Source: an uncultured Prevotellaceae bacterium (GTDB lineage Bacteria; Bacteroidota; Bacteroidia; Bacteroidales; Bacteroidaceae). From it: a stretch of DNA of 64,000 bases. The position numbers and the translations under genes are program-made. The notes under the pieces are model-generated. The model was not told the DNA's origin, searched no databases, and worked only from the letters and a program-made list of their open reading frames with translations. Numbering within the stretch: the stretch's first letter is position 1; every line of letters starts with the position of its first letter. The stretch covers positions 55,174 to 119,173 of the forward strand of contig CACZBS010000008.1 in NCBI GenBank assembly GCA_902779455.1, in the 5' to 3' direction. Positions 25,814 to 37,002 of this stretch are shown here, one piece after another.

Positions 25814-28800
25814 ATTCTTGGTAGGGTTATGATGATTGTAGTAGAGCCGTCGGCAGGATCGACCTCGGCCCGTATGGCGCAGCCACGCCGGTTGGTGGCC
25901 TCGCCATGGTCGCGGACGATCTGGCGGCAGAGCAGATAGGGAATGTTCTGGATGGAAGGGGTGAAGAGTGCGGCGGCCTCTGTCTCTGTGAGACGGAGGC
26001 GTGGCATACTGACACGACAAACCACGTACTTCTGGTCGCGAGGCTCATAGCTAACATCCATCTGGCGCTGGCTCTGGCGCTTCAGGATGTCGAAGAGTTG
26101 TCGGATGAGCACCTCGTCGCCAAGAATGTCGTGGTCGAGGGGCCGCAGGTGGAGCCCCGCGTGCTCTACCTGTCGCTGGGCCTGCTCGCTGAGTATGCCG
26201 TAGAGCTCGCGGTAGTAGGCGGCCACCTCGGCCAGCGAGCGCGTGTCGCCCTGGTCGAGGAGCTGGCGGATGCGGCTGGGATAGTACATCGTCTCGTGCT
26301 TGAGCGTCGACAGGCAGTTGTCGAGCACGGCATTGCTGACATGGAGGGCTGCCTCGTCGAGGGTCTTGACCTGCAGCTCGTCCTCCATGAGCTCGAGCTC
26401 GGCGAGGAAGGCCTGCTGGCGGCGGGCGGAGCGGTCGAAGCGTGCGAGGAGCTGCCAGGCGACGGCAGCGAGCATGGCCAGCAGGAGGACGACGAGCAGA
26501 AGGATGGCGATGCGCTTGTCGGCCTCTGACTGCTGCATCTTGCGGCAGTAGGCGGCGAGCCCCGCATCGGCCGACAGCTCCTTAGTCAGCTGCGTGCAGA
26601 TGCGATTGTTATAGTTATAGAGTTGCCAGCGATGGAGGGCCAGGGCAGCGACGGCACTCTCGTTGCGAATGTCGACGATGAGGTCGTAGTTGGTTTCGAC
26701 GCCACGATGGAACCACTCTACTTCAGAGGCGACGACGGAGGGGTCGCCCATGGCGGTCATGGTGTCAGCCGGCTGTGCGCCATGCTGCATGAGGTAGTGG
26801 ATGTTGAGTTGATGGCGGCAGGAATCGGCAAAGAGGAGGGTGCGCTCGTAGGTGCCGTTGATGTTGGAGAAATAGGCTGAGTCGGCATAGATGCTGGCAC
26901 GGGCCAGCGGCTCCTGGGCCTGGGCACAGGCAGGGCCCAGCATCATCAGGGAGATAATCAGCTTGGCCACGCCCTTGGGCAGACGGAAGAAGAAGCGGCT
27001 CCCCTGCCCTTTCGTGCTCTCGGCCGAAAGGAGGCAGACGGCGAATATCTGGCTGATCTTGCGATATTTCTCGATGATGCCCTTGCAGTTGAGCAGTCCG
27101 AAGCCGTGACCGCCAGCAATCTTGTGGTCGAAGACGCGGCTAAGGGCCTCGGCATCCATCCCCTCGCCGTCGTCGGCCACAGAGATTTCGACGTAGGCAG
27201 GCTGTTCGTCGGCATAGATGCTGACGTGGCCGCCCGCGGGGGTGAACTTGCGGGCATTGTCGGCCAGTGTGTTGAGCATGAAAAGGGTGAGCACACGGTC
27301 GGCCTTGACACGTGCGGCCGTGGGACGGACCTTAAGCTCGACACCCTTCATGAGGAAGCTTCGCTGGCCCTTGGCGACGATGTCGAAGAGGTCGTTGAGT
27401 GCGAAGGTCTCGATGTGTAGGCTGAGCTCGCCTTGATGAAGCTGTATCCAGCTGGTGAGGACATCGTTCTGCTCGTTGATCTTGTCGGTCAGCTCGCGGA
27501 TGTAGTCGACACGAGGGCCGCTCGTCTCGCCCTCGCCAAGGCGGCGGGACTCGTGGATGATGCGGTCGATGAAGGGCGTGATGCTGTTGACGAGCGAGAT
27601 CTTGGCCCGCTGCTCCAGATGGCGCCGCTGGCCCTGCTCCACCTGCAGGGCCGCAATGGAGAGGCGTTCCTGCAGCTCGTCGCGACGATCAAGGAGCGAG
27701 GCGTCGAGCGGACGGCCGGAATGACGGCGACGCCAGACGACGGTGGCCCAGACAAGGAGCAGCAAGGCGGCAATAGCCACGACGACGGCCACGAGCAGAC
27801 GGTTGAGCTGGGCTGCGCTCTGCTCAAGCTGCCCAGCCCGGGCCTCGAGTGAGCGGTCCTGGCGTGTCTGCTCCTGCAGGTCGAGGTAGAGGTTGCGGTA
27901 GTTGTCGCTGTGGGCCTTGTCGTCAATGGCGGCATAGGCGACGCTGAGCTGCTCATAGATACTGGCCACGAGGTCGGGGGCCTGCATGATGGTTGTGTCG
28001 GCCAGGGCCTGGTCGAGATAGCCGAGTGCATCGGCATAGTCGGACGACGCCAGACAGCAGGAGGCGAGCGTGCGGTAGGCTCCTGCTATCTGATAGACGT
28101 CGCCATAGTCACTGAAGAGGCTGAGGGCCCAGTCGGCCAGCCAGATGGGCAGATTGTCGTCGTCGACATCGTTAGGATTGAGAAACTTCATGGCGGGCAG
28201 ATTGTCGGCGACGAGACGGCGACGATAGTCAGGCATAGCGAGATGCTCGGCCAAGGCCTCAAGCGAGTTGGCCATGAAGTAAGGATAATGGTGTTGCTGG
28301 GCGAGAAGGAAGCAGCGCATCAGATGGTCGAACTCGACCTGATTGATCTCTTCCTGCGTGTCAAAAGCCACGATGCCGCCCGACCCTACATTGTAAAGAT
28401 AATTGAGCAGCTGGGCCGTGTCAGCCACTTCATCGACGCGGATATCGAGGGCCTCGGAGGCTTGGCGCTCCAGTCCTACATAATAATAATAGGTAGAGGT
28501 GACGATGGCCATCTCCGTCTCGGCATAGTAGAGACGTTGGCGCTGACGGTCATTCAGGTCGTCTGCCTCTTCACTGAGACGCAACAGCGACTGGCGCGCT
28601 TTCTCGCGGAAATCATAGAAGGCACGGTTGCGCGACATGCGCTGGCAGAGGCGCATGTGCTGGACATGGCCCACAAGGAGTTCCACATGGTTGTCGGTCG
28701 TTGCTGACACCTCGTCAAGCAACCGCTCGGCTTCGGCATACTGCATGCGCACCAGAGCCACGAAAGCCAGATTGTTCAAAGCCTCGGCCCGTCCGTCGGC

Positions 28801-28980
28801 ATAGCCGTCGGAGAGGTTGAGGGCACGGCGGGCAAGATGCTCCGTGGAGTCGATGTTGCGGTAATGATAGGCATAGGAAAGAGAATTCAGCTTGTCCACC
28901 GCTTGCCTATCAACGGACGGTGAACAAGCTGAAAATAATAAAAGGAGGAGCAGCAGCCTAAGCGCGAGCCTTGGCCACAT
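25786..28980 (-). CDS. DUF5112/DUF5113-type sensor histidine kinase lipoprotein
   Basis: The protein has 1064 residues. A lipoprotein-like start (LLLFSAC) precedes a TPR-like helical sensor (residues about 25-390), a transmembrane helix (about 396-418), a dimerisation helix ([19 protein letters not shown]) and an ATPase domain with [17 protein letters not shown] and [11 protein letters not shown]. Unusually, a second membrane segment and a DUF5113 region follow (about residue 675 to the end), with another helix near 845. This two-half layout is a Bacteroidetes family trait. The stimulus is unknown. The gene overlaps the KDPG aldolase by 23 nt, suggesting a link with uronate catabolism. Confidence 0.85.
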   Translation of the reverse strand: MWPRLALRLLLLLLLFSACSPSVDRQAVDKLNSLSYAYHYRNIDSTEHLARRALNLSDGYADGRAEALNNLAFVALVRMQYAEAERLLDEVSATTDNHVELLVGHVQHMRLCQRMSRNRAFYDFREKARQSLLRLSEEADDLNDRQRQRLYYAETEMAIVTSTYYYYVGLERQASEALDIRVDEVADTAQLLNYLYNVGSGGIVAFDTQEEINQVEFDHLMRCFLLAQQHHYPYFMANSLEALAEHLAMPDYRRRLVADNLPAMKFLNPNDVDDDNLPIWLADWALSLFSDYGDVYQIAGAYRTLASCCLASSDYADALGYLDQALADTTIMQAPDLVASIYEQLSVAYAAIDDKAHSDNYRNLYLDLQEQTRQDRSLEARAGQLEQSAAQLNRLLVAVVVAIAALLLLVWATVVWRRRHSGRPLDASLLDRRDELQERLSIAALQVEQGQRRHLEQRAKISLVNSITPFIDRIIHESRRLGEGETSGPRVDYIRELTDKINEQNDVLTSWIQLHQGELSLHIETFALNDLFDIVAKGQRSFLMKGVELKVRPTAARVKADRVLTLFMLNTLADNARKFTPAGGHVSIYADEQPAYVEISVADDGEGMDAEALSRVFDHKIAGGHGFGLLNCKGIIEKYRKISQIFAVCLLSAESTKGQGSRFFFRLPKGVAKLIISLMMLGPACAQAQEPLARASIYADSAYFSNINGTYERTLLFADSCRHQLNIHYLMQHGAQPADTMTAMGDPSVVASEVEWFHRGVETNYDLIVDIRNESAVAALALHRWQLYNYNNRICTQLTKELSADAGLAAYCRKMQQSEADKRIAILLLVVLLLAMLAAVAWQLLARFDRSARRQQAFLAELELMEDELQVKTLDEAALHVSNAVLDNCLSTLKHETMYYPSRIRQLLDQGDTRSLAEVAAYYRELYGILSEQAQRQVEHAGLHLRPLDHDILGDEVLIRQLFDILKRQSQRQMDVSYEPRDQKYVVCRVSMPRLRLTETEAAALFTPSIQNIPYLLCRQIVRDHGEATNRRGCAIRAEVDPADGSTTIIITLPRIWTNSKSSS

Positions 28981-29626
28981 ACCCCAGTGCCTCCTTGCAC
29001 TTGTCGGTGATGTACTGCCAGTCCTGAGCCTTCACCTTGTCGGAGGGGAACAGCTTCGAGCCCATGCCGACGCAGTAGACGCCGGCCTTGAACCACTTCG
29101 TCAGGTTCTCCTCGTCGGGCGAGACGCCGCCCGTCACCATGATCTTCGACCAGGGCATCGGGGCCTTCAGTCCCTTCACCATAGCGGGACCTACGACGTC
29201 GCCAGGGAACACCTTTGTCAGGTCGCAACCCAGCTCTTGAGCCTTACCGATCTCGGAGACGGTCATGCAGCCGGGGCAGTAGGGAATGAGACGACGGTTG
29301 CACACAGGGGCGATGTCAGGATTGAACAGCGGGCCCACAACGAAGCAGGCGCCCAGCTGGATATACATAGCTGCCGTAGGTGCGTCGACGACGGAGCCGA
29401 TGCCGAGTGCCAGTTCGGGGCATTCTTTGTCGGCCCACTTCACCAACTCGCCAAACACCTCCTGGGCGAAGTCGCCGCGATTGGTAAACTCGAATGCGCG
29501 GACACCGCCGTCATAGCAGGCCTTCACCACATTCTTACACGTCTCAAGATCTTTGTTATAGAAGACGGGCACCATGCCAGTGTCGCAAATCTTCTTCATC
29601 ACTGCTAATTTATCAAACTTTGCCAT
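28958..29626 (-). CDS. eda: 2-dehydro-3-deoxy-phosphogluconate (KDPG) aldolase
   Basis: This class I aldolase splits KDPG to pyruvate and glyceraldehyde 3-phosphate, the last step of uronate breakdown. It has 222 residues. The motif [21 protein letters not shown] and the Schiff-base Lys region [19 protein letters not shown] are present, as is Glu in AFEFTNRGD. It lies downstream of KDG kinase and a small DUF4177 gene in one operon, and its end overlaps the start of the histidine kinase. It looks intact. Confidence 0.93.
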   Translation of the reverse strand: MAKFDKLAVMKKICDTGMVPVFYNKDLETCKNVVKACYDGGVRAFEFTNRGDFAQEVFGELVKWADKECPELALGIGSVVDAPTAAMYIQLGACFVVGPLFNPDIAPVCNRRLIPYCPGCMTVSEIGKAQELGCDLTKVFPGDVVGPAMVKGLKAPMPWSKIMVTGGVSPDEENLTKWFKAGVYCVGMGSKLFPSDKVKAQDWQYITDKCKEALGYVAKARA

Positions 29627-29634
29627 TATTTAAT

Positions 29635-29772
29635 TTATTCTTTATATTCGCGTTTGAAAATAAAAGTACCACACTCGTAAGCTACCAGTTCCCAGCCCTC
29701 AAAGCCGAGCTGGTTCAGCCGCTTCTCGACTCCGACAAGACGGCTGATCACCTTGTATTCAAACTGCTTCAT
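29635..29772 (-). CDS. small DUF4177-like protein
   Basis: This 45-residue protein (MKQFEYKVISRLVGVEKRLN then QLGFEGWELVAYECGTFIFK) matches the DUF4177 pattern of a YKV strand, a helix ending in LNxxGxxGWEL and a closing FKR strand. Its role is unknown. It is sandwiched between kdgK (4-nt gap) and eda (8-nt gap), so it is cotranslated with the KDG pathway. Confidence 0.75.
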   Translation of the reverse strand: MKQFEYKVISRLVGVEKRLNQLGFEGWELVAYECGTFIFKREYKE

Positions 29773-29776
29773 AAGC

Positions 29777-30799
29777 TTAGCGCTGTACGCGTCCGTTAGC
29801 ATTACCGCCTGCCAGAGCCTCCACCTCGTCAGTGCTGACCAGGTTGAAGTCGCCATTGACAGTGTGCTTCAAGGCTGAGGCAGCCACAGCAAACTCGAGG
29901 GCCTCGCCCTGTGTCTTCTTCGTCAGCAGACCGTGGATCAGACCACCAGAGAAGGAGTCGCCGCCACCCACGCGGTCGATGATCGGGTTGATCTCATAGC
30001 GCTTCGACTGATAGAACTCCTTGCCGTCGTAGATGAGGGCCTTCCAGCCGTTGAACGTAGCGCTGAACGACTCACGGAGCGTCGAGACGACATATTTGAA
30101 TCCGAACTCCTGCATCATCTGGCGGAAGATGCCCTCATAGCCGGCAGCATCGGTCTGACCACCCTCCACGTCGGCATCGGGCTTGAAGCCGAGGCAGAGC
30201 TCAGCATCCTCCTCGTTGCCGATGCAGACGTCGACATACTTCATCAGGGGGCGCATCACGGAGATGGCTTTCTCGCTGGTCCAGAGCTTCTTGCGGAAGT
30301 TGAGGTCGACGCTGACGCAGACGCCGTGGCGCTTGGCAGCCTCACAGGCCAGACGGGTCAACTCGGCAGCCTTGTCGCTGATGGCGGGGGTGATGCCGCT
30401 CCAGTGGAACCACTGGGCACCCTCCATGATCTTGTCGAAGTCGAAGTCTGAGGGATCAGCCTCGGCAATCGAACTATGGGCACGGTCGTAGATCACCTTC
30501 GAGGGGCGCATCGATGCACCCGTCTCAGCATAGTAGAGACCCACGCGGTCGCCGCCACGGGCAATGAAGTCGGTGTTGACGCCATAGCGGCGCAGAGCAT
30601 TGACGGCAATCTGTCCGATTTCGTGCTTGGGCAGCTTGCTGACGAAATAGGCCTCATGACCATAATTGGCCACGGAGACTGCCACGTTAGCCTCACCACC
30701 GCCAGGGATGATGCGGAATGATTCACTCTGAATGAAGCGGTCGTTGCCTTGCGGCGACAGGCGGAGCATGATCTCGCCCAGTGTTACAATTTTTGCCAT
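29777..30799 (-). CDS. kdgK: 2-dehydro-3-deoxygluconokinase (KDG kinase)
   Basis: This PfkB-family sugar kinase phosphorylates KDG to KDPG. It has 340 residues. The N-terminal PfkB signature region (IIPGGGEANVAVSVANYG) and the C-terminal ATP/catalytic motif with the base Asp (IDRVGGGDSFSGGLIHGLL) are both clear. Its operon partner eda uses its product, which makes the substrate assignment solid. Genes for upstream uronate isomerisation are not in this window. The promoter is not obvious; a TATTTTTG-like stretch lies about 50 nt upstream. Confidence 0.93.
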   Translation of the reverse strand: MAKIVTLGEIMLRLSPQGNDRFIQSESFRIIPGGGEANVAVSVANYGHEAYFVSKLPKHEIGQIAVNALRRYGVNTDFIARGGDRVGLYYAETGASMRPSKVIYDRAHSSIAEADPSDFDFDKIMEGAQWFHWSGITPAISDKAAELTRLACEAAKRHGVCVSVDLNFRKKLWTSEKAISVMRPLMKYVDVCIGNEEDAELCLGFKPDADVEGGQTDAAGYEGIFRQMMQEFGFKYVVSTLRESFSATFNGWKALIYDGKEFYQSKRYEINPIIDRVGGGDSFSGGLIHGLLTKKTQGEALEFAVAASALKHTVNGDFNLVSTDEVEALAGGNANGRVQR

Positions 30800-30923
30800 T
30801 GTTCTTAAGATCTATAGATTAAAATTTTTTCGTTTGCGGTACAAAAATACTATTTTTTCCCGAGATGGCGAAATATTCGGGCAAAAAAAGTGACGTAAAC
30901 GTTTAATATGACGAAAGTACAAC

Positions 30924-30956
30924 AAAAAAAGTCCGAACCGCCAGGGCGATTCGGAC
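30924..30956 (-). terminator. rho-independent terminator after rho
   Basis: On the minus strand GTCCGAA and TTCGGAC (30931-30956) enclose an inner CGCC/GGCG stem and are followed by TTTTTTTGTTG. Confidence 0.85.
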
Positions 30957-30972
30957 ATCATTTGTTTTATCA

Positions 30973-31023
30973 TGTGTGGACGTCATTTCCACACACTGAC
31001 GCGTGGTGTTCCACGATGTCAGG
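30973..31023 (-). other. two further hairpins between the rho stop and its terminator
   Basis: GTGTGGA/TCCACAC and CTGAC-CGTGG/CCACG-GTCAG stems stand in series before the main terminator hairpin. They may protect the rho mRNA 3' end. Confidence 0.5.
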
Positions 31024-31027
31024 GGCA

Positions 31028-32974
31028 TCAGCCGTTCATCGACAGCAGGAACTCCTCGTTGTTGCGGCTCTGCACCAGGCGGTCGCGGAGCGTGTTCATG
31101 GCCTCGATGGGGTTCATCTCGGCAATGAACTTGCGGACGATCCACATGCGGTTGAGCGTCGTGGTGTCCTGCAGGAGGTCGTCGCGACGTGTGGACGACT
31201 GCACAAGGTTGAGCGAGGGGAAGATGCGCTTGTTGGAGAGCATACGGTCAAGCTGGATCTCAGAGTTGCCCGTACCCTTGAATTCCTCGAAGATGACCTC
31301 GTCCATCTTGGAGCCCGTGTCGACCAGGGCCGTGGCGATGATGGTCAGCGAGCCACCGCCCTCGATGTTACGTGCAGCGCCGAAGAAGCGTTTGGGCTTC
31401 TGCAGGGCGTTGGCGTCGACACCGCCGGTGAGCACTTTACCGCTGGCAGGCGACACCGTATTATATGCACGCGCAAGACGCGTGATGGAGTCAAGGAAGA
31501 TGACCACGTCGTGGCCGCACTCGACCATGCGCTTGGCTTTCTCGAGCACGATGCCTGCAATCTTGACATGGCGGTCGGCAGGCTCGTCGAATGTCGAGGC
31601 GATGACCTCGGCATTAACGGTTCGGCTCATGTCGGTAACCTCTTCAGGGCGCTCGTCGATGAGGAGCATCATGATATAAGCTTCGGGATGGTTGGCCGCG
31701 ATGGCGTTGGCGATGTCCTTCATGAGGATGGTCTTACCTGTCTTTGGCTGGGCGACGATGAGTGCGCGCTGGCCCTTGCCGATGGGGGCAAAGAGGTCGA
31801 CGATGCGCGTCGAGGGGTTGGTCGTCGCGGGGTCGCCGCAGAGGTTGAACTTCTCCTCAGGGAAGAGCGGCGTCAGATGTTCGAAGGAGACGCGGTCGCG
31901 CACCTCGGCGGGGTCGCGTCCGTTGATCATGCTGACTGTCGAGAGAGCAAAATACTTCTCGTTGTCGTGAGGCGGACGGACGGTGCAGTCGACGACGTCG
32001 CCCGTCTTCAGGCCATATTTCTTGATCTGCTGGGGCGAGACGTAGATATCGTCGGGCGACGACAGGTAGTTATAGTCGCTGGAGCGTAAGAAGCCATAGC
32101 CGTCCTGCAGCACCTCGAGCACGCCGTTGGCCGTGATGAGGTCGGCGAAGTCGAAACGCTCGGCGGCAGGAGCAACCCGCTGGTTGTTCATCGGCATGGG
32201 CTGATATGCGGGCTCCGCCGGCTGAACTATGGGGCGGTCGAACATGTCGAGCGTGGGGATGGCGCCCTGATCCTCAATAGGCAGGTCGACCAGGGGGATG
32301 AAGTCGGTGCCGTCGCCAGGATCGCCCTCCCAGACGCCATCAGTCATGTCGGGCTGCTCCTGATTGTGCAGGGCCATGTGTTCCTGAAGTTGTTCAAGCA
32401 GGTTCTGGTCGGGGGCCTCGCTGAGGGCGTCGTCATTCTCGATGTCGGCCTCAGGCACGAAGTCAGAAGCCTCGGCCTCGGGCACGTCAGGCTCACTGAG
32501 AGGCTGTTCGCCGGCGGATTCTGCTGTAGCAGCGGCTTCGGCTTTGGCGGCCTCGGCAGCTGCGATGGCGGCCAGCTCGGCCTTCGACTTGCGCCCACGG
32601 TGCTTGGGGGCAGCGGGCTGTGGAGCCTCAACGGGTTCTGCCTCAGCATCCGGTGCTTCAGGCTGCGGTGCAGCGACGGGCATGTCGCTGAAGAGCGATG
32701 GTGCCTCTACGGCTTTCACTTTCTGGTTCTTCACGTCGAAGTTTTCGCCTTCTTTTCCGTTAACGGTGTAGACCTTGTCTGTGTCTTTCTTTGTGATACG
32801 CTTACGTTTAGGCTTGGCTGCCCCGCCATTGGCGGCACTCTCTGCAGCGCGGTCAAGAATGTCGTATATCACTTTATCCAGCTCATCATCCTGAGACACC
32901 TTCACGCCCAATTCTTCGGCAATAGCCATCAGCTGGGGTATCTCCATCTGTTGAAGTTGTTCTTTTGTATACAT
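31028..32974 (-). CDS. rho: transcription termination factor Rho
   Basis: Rho is the hexameric RNA helicase that ends untranslated transcripts. The C-terminal ~400 residues carry the RNA-binding fold ([20 protein letters not shown]), Walker A (AQPKTGKT), [10 protein letters not shown] and the secondary RNA-binding region. At 648 residues it is much longer than the ~420 of E. coli. The ~230-residue insertion in the N-terminal half is Ala/Glu/Pro-rich and acidic, a known Bacteroidota trait. A TACCTTTG box is at 33065-33072. The gene is divergent from ruvC. Confidence 0.96.
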   Translation of the reverse strand: MYTKEQLQQMEIPQLMAIAEELGVKVSQDDELDKVIYDILDRAAESAANGGAAKPKRKRITKKDTDKVYTVNGKEGENFDVKNQKVKAVEAPSLFSDMPVAAPQPEAPDAEAEPVEAPQPAAPKHRGRKSKAELAAIAAAEAAKAEAAATAESAGEQPLSEPDVPEAEASDFVPEADIENDDALSEAPDQNLLEQLQEHMALHNQEQPDMTDGVWEGDPGDGTDFIPLVDLPIEDQGAIPTLDMFDRPIVQPAEPAYQPMPMNNQRVAPAAERFDFADLITANGVLEVLQDGYGFLRSSDYNYLSSPDDIYVSPQQIKKYGLKTGDVVDCTVRPPHDNEKYFALSTVSMINGRDPAEVRDRVSFEHLTPLFPEEKFNLCGDPATTNPSTRIVDLFAPIGKGQRALIVAQPKTGKTILMKDIANAIAANHPEAYIMMLLIDERPEEVTDMSRTVNAEVIASTFDEPADRHVKIAGIVLEKAKRMVECGHDVVIFLDSITRLARAYNTVSPASGKVLTGGVDANALQKPKRFFGAARNIEGGGSLTIIATALVDTGSKMDEVIFEEFKGTGNSEIQLDRMLSNKRIFPSLNLVQSSTRRDDLLQDTTTLNRMWIVRKFIAEMNPIEAMNTLRDRLVQSRNNEEFLLSMNG

Positions 32975-33064
32975 ACTCTGATAGTACTGATATTATTTCT
33001 AAATGGAATGTGAATTTGAGAAAGAAACGCTTCGCGAATGGAAACGTTATTCGGAAATCGGCGG

Positions 33065-33072
33065 CAAAGGTA
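33065..33072 (-). promoter_or_regulatory. TAnnTTTG -7 box for rho
   Basis: TACCTTTG on the minus strand, about 90 nt upstream of the rho ATG. Confidence 0.6.
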
Positions 33073-33115
33073 CAATTTTTTTCCGACACCTGCAAACTTT
33101 TCAATAAAAAAATCG

Positions 33116-33123
33116 TAACTTTG
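33116..33123 (+). promoter_or_regulatory. TAnnTTTG -7 box for ruvC
   Basis: TAACTTTG ends 10 nt before the ruvC ATG, predicting a near-leaderless mRNA. Confidence 0.65.
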
Positions 33124-33133
33124 CAGGGCAATT

Positions 33134-33691
33134 ATGGAAAAGATTATTCTGGGCATCGACCCAGGCACGAATATCATGGGCTACGGCGTGTTGCGCGTCT
33201 GCGACGGCAAAGCCCACATGGTGACGATGGGCATCATCGACCTGCGCAAGTTCGGCGACGGCTACCTGAAGCTGGGGCACATCTTCGAACGCGTCACGGG
33301 TATCATCGACGCCTACCTGCCCGACGAGTTGGCCATTGAGGCGCCCTTCTTCGGAAAGAACGTCCAGTCGATGCTGAAGCTGGGGCGGGCTCAGGGTGTT
33401 GCCATTGCTGCGGCCATCCATCACGGCGTGCCCATCCACGAGTATGCGCCGATGAAGATCAAGATGGCCTTGACGGGCAACGGGTCGGCCTCGAAGGAGC
33501 AGGTGGCCGGCATGCTGCAGCGCCTGCTGAAGCTGGACGCCGCAGAGATGGGCAAGTTCATGGATGCGACGGACGCCCTGGCTGCGGCCTACTGCCATTA
33601 TCTGCAGATGGGACGTCCCGAGAGCGATGCCCCCCACTATCGCGGATGGAAAGACTTCGTGGTGAAGAATCAGCAGCGGGTCAAGAAATGA
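33134..33691 (+). CDS. ruvC: Holliday junction resolvase RuvC
   Basis: RuvC cuts four-way DNA junctions made by recombination, working with RuvAB. It has 185 residues, the normal length. The acidic catalytic residues are visible in LGIDPGT (Asp about 8), LAIEAPF (Glu about 68) and the MDATDALAAAYCH segment (about 137-144). It is a short monocistronic gene with a promoter close to its start, and a dispersed palindromic repeat directly follows its stop codon. Confidence 0.95.
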   Translation: MEKIILGIDPGTNIMGYGVLRVCDGKAHMVTMGIIDLRKFGDGYLKLGHIFERVTGIIDAYLPDELAIEAPFFGKNVQSMLKLGRAQGVAIAAAIHHGVPIHEYAPMKIKMALTGNGSASKEQVAGMLQRLLKLDAAEMGKFMDATDALAAAYCHYLQMGRPESDAPHYRGWKDFVVKNQQRVKK

Positions 33692-33694
33692 ATT

Positions 33695-33872
33695 TTCAAC
33701 CACGAATTAAACGCTCGAATCCCCCACTCTATTTTTTTAACCACGAATTAAACGAATTTCACGAATTGGCTGCGCACAGATGATTCATCCGTTAAGCAAA
33801 CAATTCGTGAAATCAGATGATAATTCGTTAAAATAGAAATAATTCGTTTAATTCGTGTAATTCGTTGTTTCT
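33695..33872. repeat. palindromic repeat with CACGAATT-type units
   Basis: The left arm has AACCACGAATTAAACG twice, then AATTTCACGAATT. The right arm carries the inverses AATTCGTGAAAT, AATTCGTTAAAA and AATTCGTTTAATTCGTGTAA. The centre near 33767-33795 is unrelated. It fills the gap between ruvC and dapA, which converge. Confidence 0.75.
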
Positions 33873-33897
33873 AAAGAAAACAGGGAAAGCACCGCGC

Positions 33898-34785
33898 TTA
33901 CATGTTCAGTTCGCGCAGCAGCTCGCTCATGCGCTGGCGGGTAGTGATGCGGGTCGGCACAAGGGGCAGCCGCAGCACGTTCTCTATGAAGCCCATCTCG
34001 TGGAGCATCGCCTTCACCCCGGCGGGATTCCCGTCGACGAAGAGGAGCGAAAAGAGGTCAGTGAAGCGATGGTGGATCTTGCGTGCAGGGTCATACTCGC
34101 CACGCATCTGCAGACGTATCATCTTCGAGAACTCCTTTGGCAGGGCGTTGCCGATGACAGAGATGACGCCCACGGCGCCGCACGAGATCATGGGGAACGT
34201 CAAGGCATCGTCGCCTGAGATGACGTCGAAGTCCTGCGGCTTGTTCTTGATGATTTCGTCCACCTGTTCCAGGTTGCCGCTCGCCTCCTTGATGGCCACG
34301 ATGTTGCGGCAGTCGCGAGCCAGCCGGACGGTGGTCTCTGCCTTCAGGTTGACGCCCGTACGCCCTGGCACGTTATAGAGCACCACAGGCAGCTCCGTAG
34401 CGGCGGCGATGGCCTTGAAATGCTGGTAAAGCCCCTCTTGCGACGGCTTATTATAATAAGGACAGACGCTCAGTATGCCGTCGATGCCTTTGAAGTCGCC
34501 AGTTCTCAGCTCCTCGACGACGGCAGCCGTGTTGTAGCCGCCGCACCCCATCAGGATGGGCACCCGGGCCTGCACTTTGTCGACCACCAGATTCTTGATC
34601 TTCAGCCGTTCGTCGGCCGTCAGCGTAGGCGTCTCGCCCGTCGTGGCCAGGATGCAAAAGAAGTCGGCCCCATTCTCCAGCTGATAGTCCACCAGCCGGA
34701 GAATGGCGTCGTAGTCGACTTGTCCGTCCTGTTTGAAAGGGGTGACAAGGGCGATGCCCAAGCCTTTGAAAATATTATATACCAT
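33898..34785 (-). CDS. dapA: 4-hydroxy-tetrahydrodipicolinate synthase
   Basis: DapA condenses pyruvate with aspartate semialdehyde, the first committed step to diaminopimelate and lysine. It has 295 residues. The Schiff-base Lys in IVAIKEASG (about residue 167), the Tyr in VLYNVPGRTG (about 138) and the TTGETPTL motif near 48 are all present. The downstream pathway enzymes DapL and DapF are encoded at 49.9-52.1 kb. TATCTTTG at 34813-34820 is the likely promoter. Confidence 0.95.
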   Translation of the reverse strand: MVYNIFKGLGIALVTPFKQDGQVDYDAILRLVDYQLENGADFFCILATTGETPTLTADERLKIKNLVVDKVQARVPILMGCGGYNTAAVVEELRTGDFKGIDGILSVCPYYNKPSQEGLYQHFKAIAAATELPVVLYNVPGRTGVNLKAETTVRLARDCRNIVAIKEASGNLEQVDEIIKNKPQDFDVISGDDALTFPMISCGAVGVISVIGNALPKEFSKMIRLQMRGEYDPARKIHHRFTDLFSLLFVDGNPAGVKAMLHEMGFIENVLRLPLVPTRITTRQRMSELLRELNM

Positions 34786-34812
34786 AGATAAGGGTTATCC
34801 GTTTTTGCGCTG

Positions 34813-34820
34813 CAAAGATA
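34813..34820 (-). promoter_or_regulatory. TAnnTTTG -7 box for dapA
   Basis: TATCTTTG on the minus strand, 28 nt upstream of the dapA ATG. Confidence 0.6.
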
Positions 34821-34885
34821 CGATATTTTCTCCACAACGCCAAATGTTTTGACGGAAAAACGCCTGCCGCCCTGCTGCCCCGGCC

Positions 34886-35959
<1,074 letters not shown>

Positions 35960-35975
35960 TTAATAAAAGGTGGTG

Positions 35976-35983
35976 CAAAGGTA
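35976..35983 (-). promoter_or_regulatory. TAnnTTTG -7 box for trpS
   Basis: TACCTTTG on the minus strand. Confidence 0.6.
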
Positions 35984-36064
35984 ATCATTATTTCTGAGAT
36001 AACGGAAGGAATCGGCCGGAAATGTTTCTTCCTGCGCACCAAAGCGACGAGAAATCATGAAAAA

Positions 36065-36913
36065 TCAGCGCCCGACGCTGAGGCAGAACCGCTCGCCCTC
36101 CTGGAAGCCTTCCTCATAGAGCCGCTCCAGCTTCTTAGGGTCGCGGCAGATGCGGTCGACCTCCATGGGGCGCTGTGGGCGGATGACGACCACCTCGCCC
36201 CACTGCTCCATGCGCTCTATGAGGTCGAGCTGCTGATTGTATGCCTCGACGCGATGGCTCAGGGCCACGCGCAGGCGTGGATAGCGCTTGTAGACCATGC
36301 GTGGAATCTTGACGTCGTGCTCTGAGGAGCGGTAGCCCAGGTTGCGCGTCATGACGACCACGTTGAACGGGTGGCCCGTCTCGATGGCCCGCACGACAGG
36401 GATCGAGTCGACGATGCCACCGTCGAGCATGGGCGTGCCGTCGACCATCGTGACCTGGCTGACGTAGGGCAGCGAGCTGCTGGCCTTGACGATGGCCATC
36501 ATACGCTGGCGGTCGTGCTTCTCCTCCAGATATTCGGCGCGACCCGTTAGGCAGTTGGTCGTGACCATCTCGAACGTGGCAGGATTCTGTCCGTAGGTCT
36601 CATAGTCGAACGGTGCGATCTCGTTGGGCAGTCGCTCGTAGAGGATGTTGGGGTCGAAGATGCTGCCCTTGGTGAGCAGGCTCTTCAGCGAGATGTAGCC
36701 ATACTTCTCGAGGGCATCGATGTTTGAGTAGCGGGCGCGTCGCGGCTGGCGGCTGATGTAGGACATGCCGTTGCAGGCGCCGGCGGAGACGGCCACGACA
36801 TAGCCGAAGTAGAGCTCGTGCTTCATCATTGCATCGAGCACGCCGCTGGTGAAGACGCCTCGCATGCCGCCGCCTTCGAGCACCAGTCCCGTGTTTGGTT
36901 CCAATCTGTCCAT
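36065..36913 (-). CDS. patatin-like phospholipase
   Basis: The patatin fold is clear: oxyanion loop GLVLEGGGMRGVFTSGVLDA at the N-terminus, nucleophile Ser in AVSAGACNG (about residue 44) and catalytic Asp in MLDGGIVDSIPV (about 163). The nucleophile elbow has Ala in place of the first Gly of GxSxG. The product has 282 residues from ATG 36913; two codons upstream is only a TTG. It probably hydrolyses acyl esters of lipids in the cytoplasm. Its promoter box (36942-36949) lies inside an inverted repeat. Confidence 0.88.
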   Translation of the reverse strand: MDRLEPNTGLVLEGGGMRGVFTSGVLDAMMKHELYFGYVVAVSAGACNGMSYISRQPRRARYSNIDALEKYGYISLKSLLTKGSIFDPNILYERLPNEIAPFDYETYGQNPATFEMVTTNCLTGRAEYLEEKHDRQRMMAIVKASSSLPYVSQVTMVDGTPMLDGGIVDSIPVVRAIETGHPFNVVVMTRNLGYRSSEHDVKIPRMVYKRYPRLRVALSHRVEAYNQQLDLIERMEQWGEVVVIRPQRPMEVDRICRDPKKLERLYEEGFQEGERFCLSVGR

Positions 36914-36925
36914 ACGCAAAGAAAT

Positions 36926-36981
36926 GCCTGTTTCGGCCGTGCAAAGTTACTACATTTTTCCGTTTGCACGGCGAAACAGGC
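36926..36981. promoter_or_regulatory. inverted repeat spanning the patatin promoter
   Basis: The 20-nt arm at 36926-36945 pairs with 36963-36981, with one base missing. TAACTTTG (minus, 36942-36949) overlaps the left arm edge and the 17-nt loop. It could be an operator, or the terminator of the leftward patatin-side or glnN transcript. Confidence 0.45.
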
Positions 36982-37002
36982 TGGCGGATTATCCTTTTTT
37001 AA

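Noticed and set aside
25814-26020. N-terminal extension of the response regulator
   Set aside because: The longer frame reads through the kinase gene and has no receiver-like sequence; ATG 25813 begins directly at the receiver domain.
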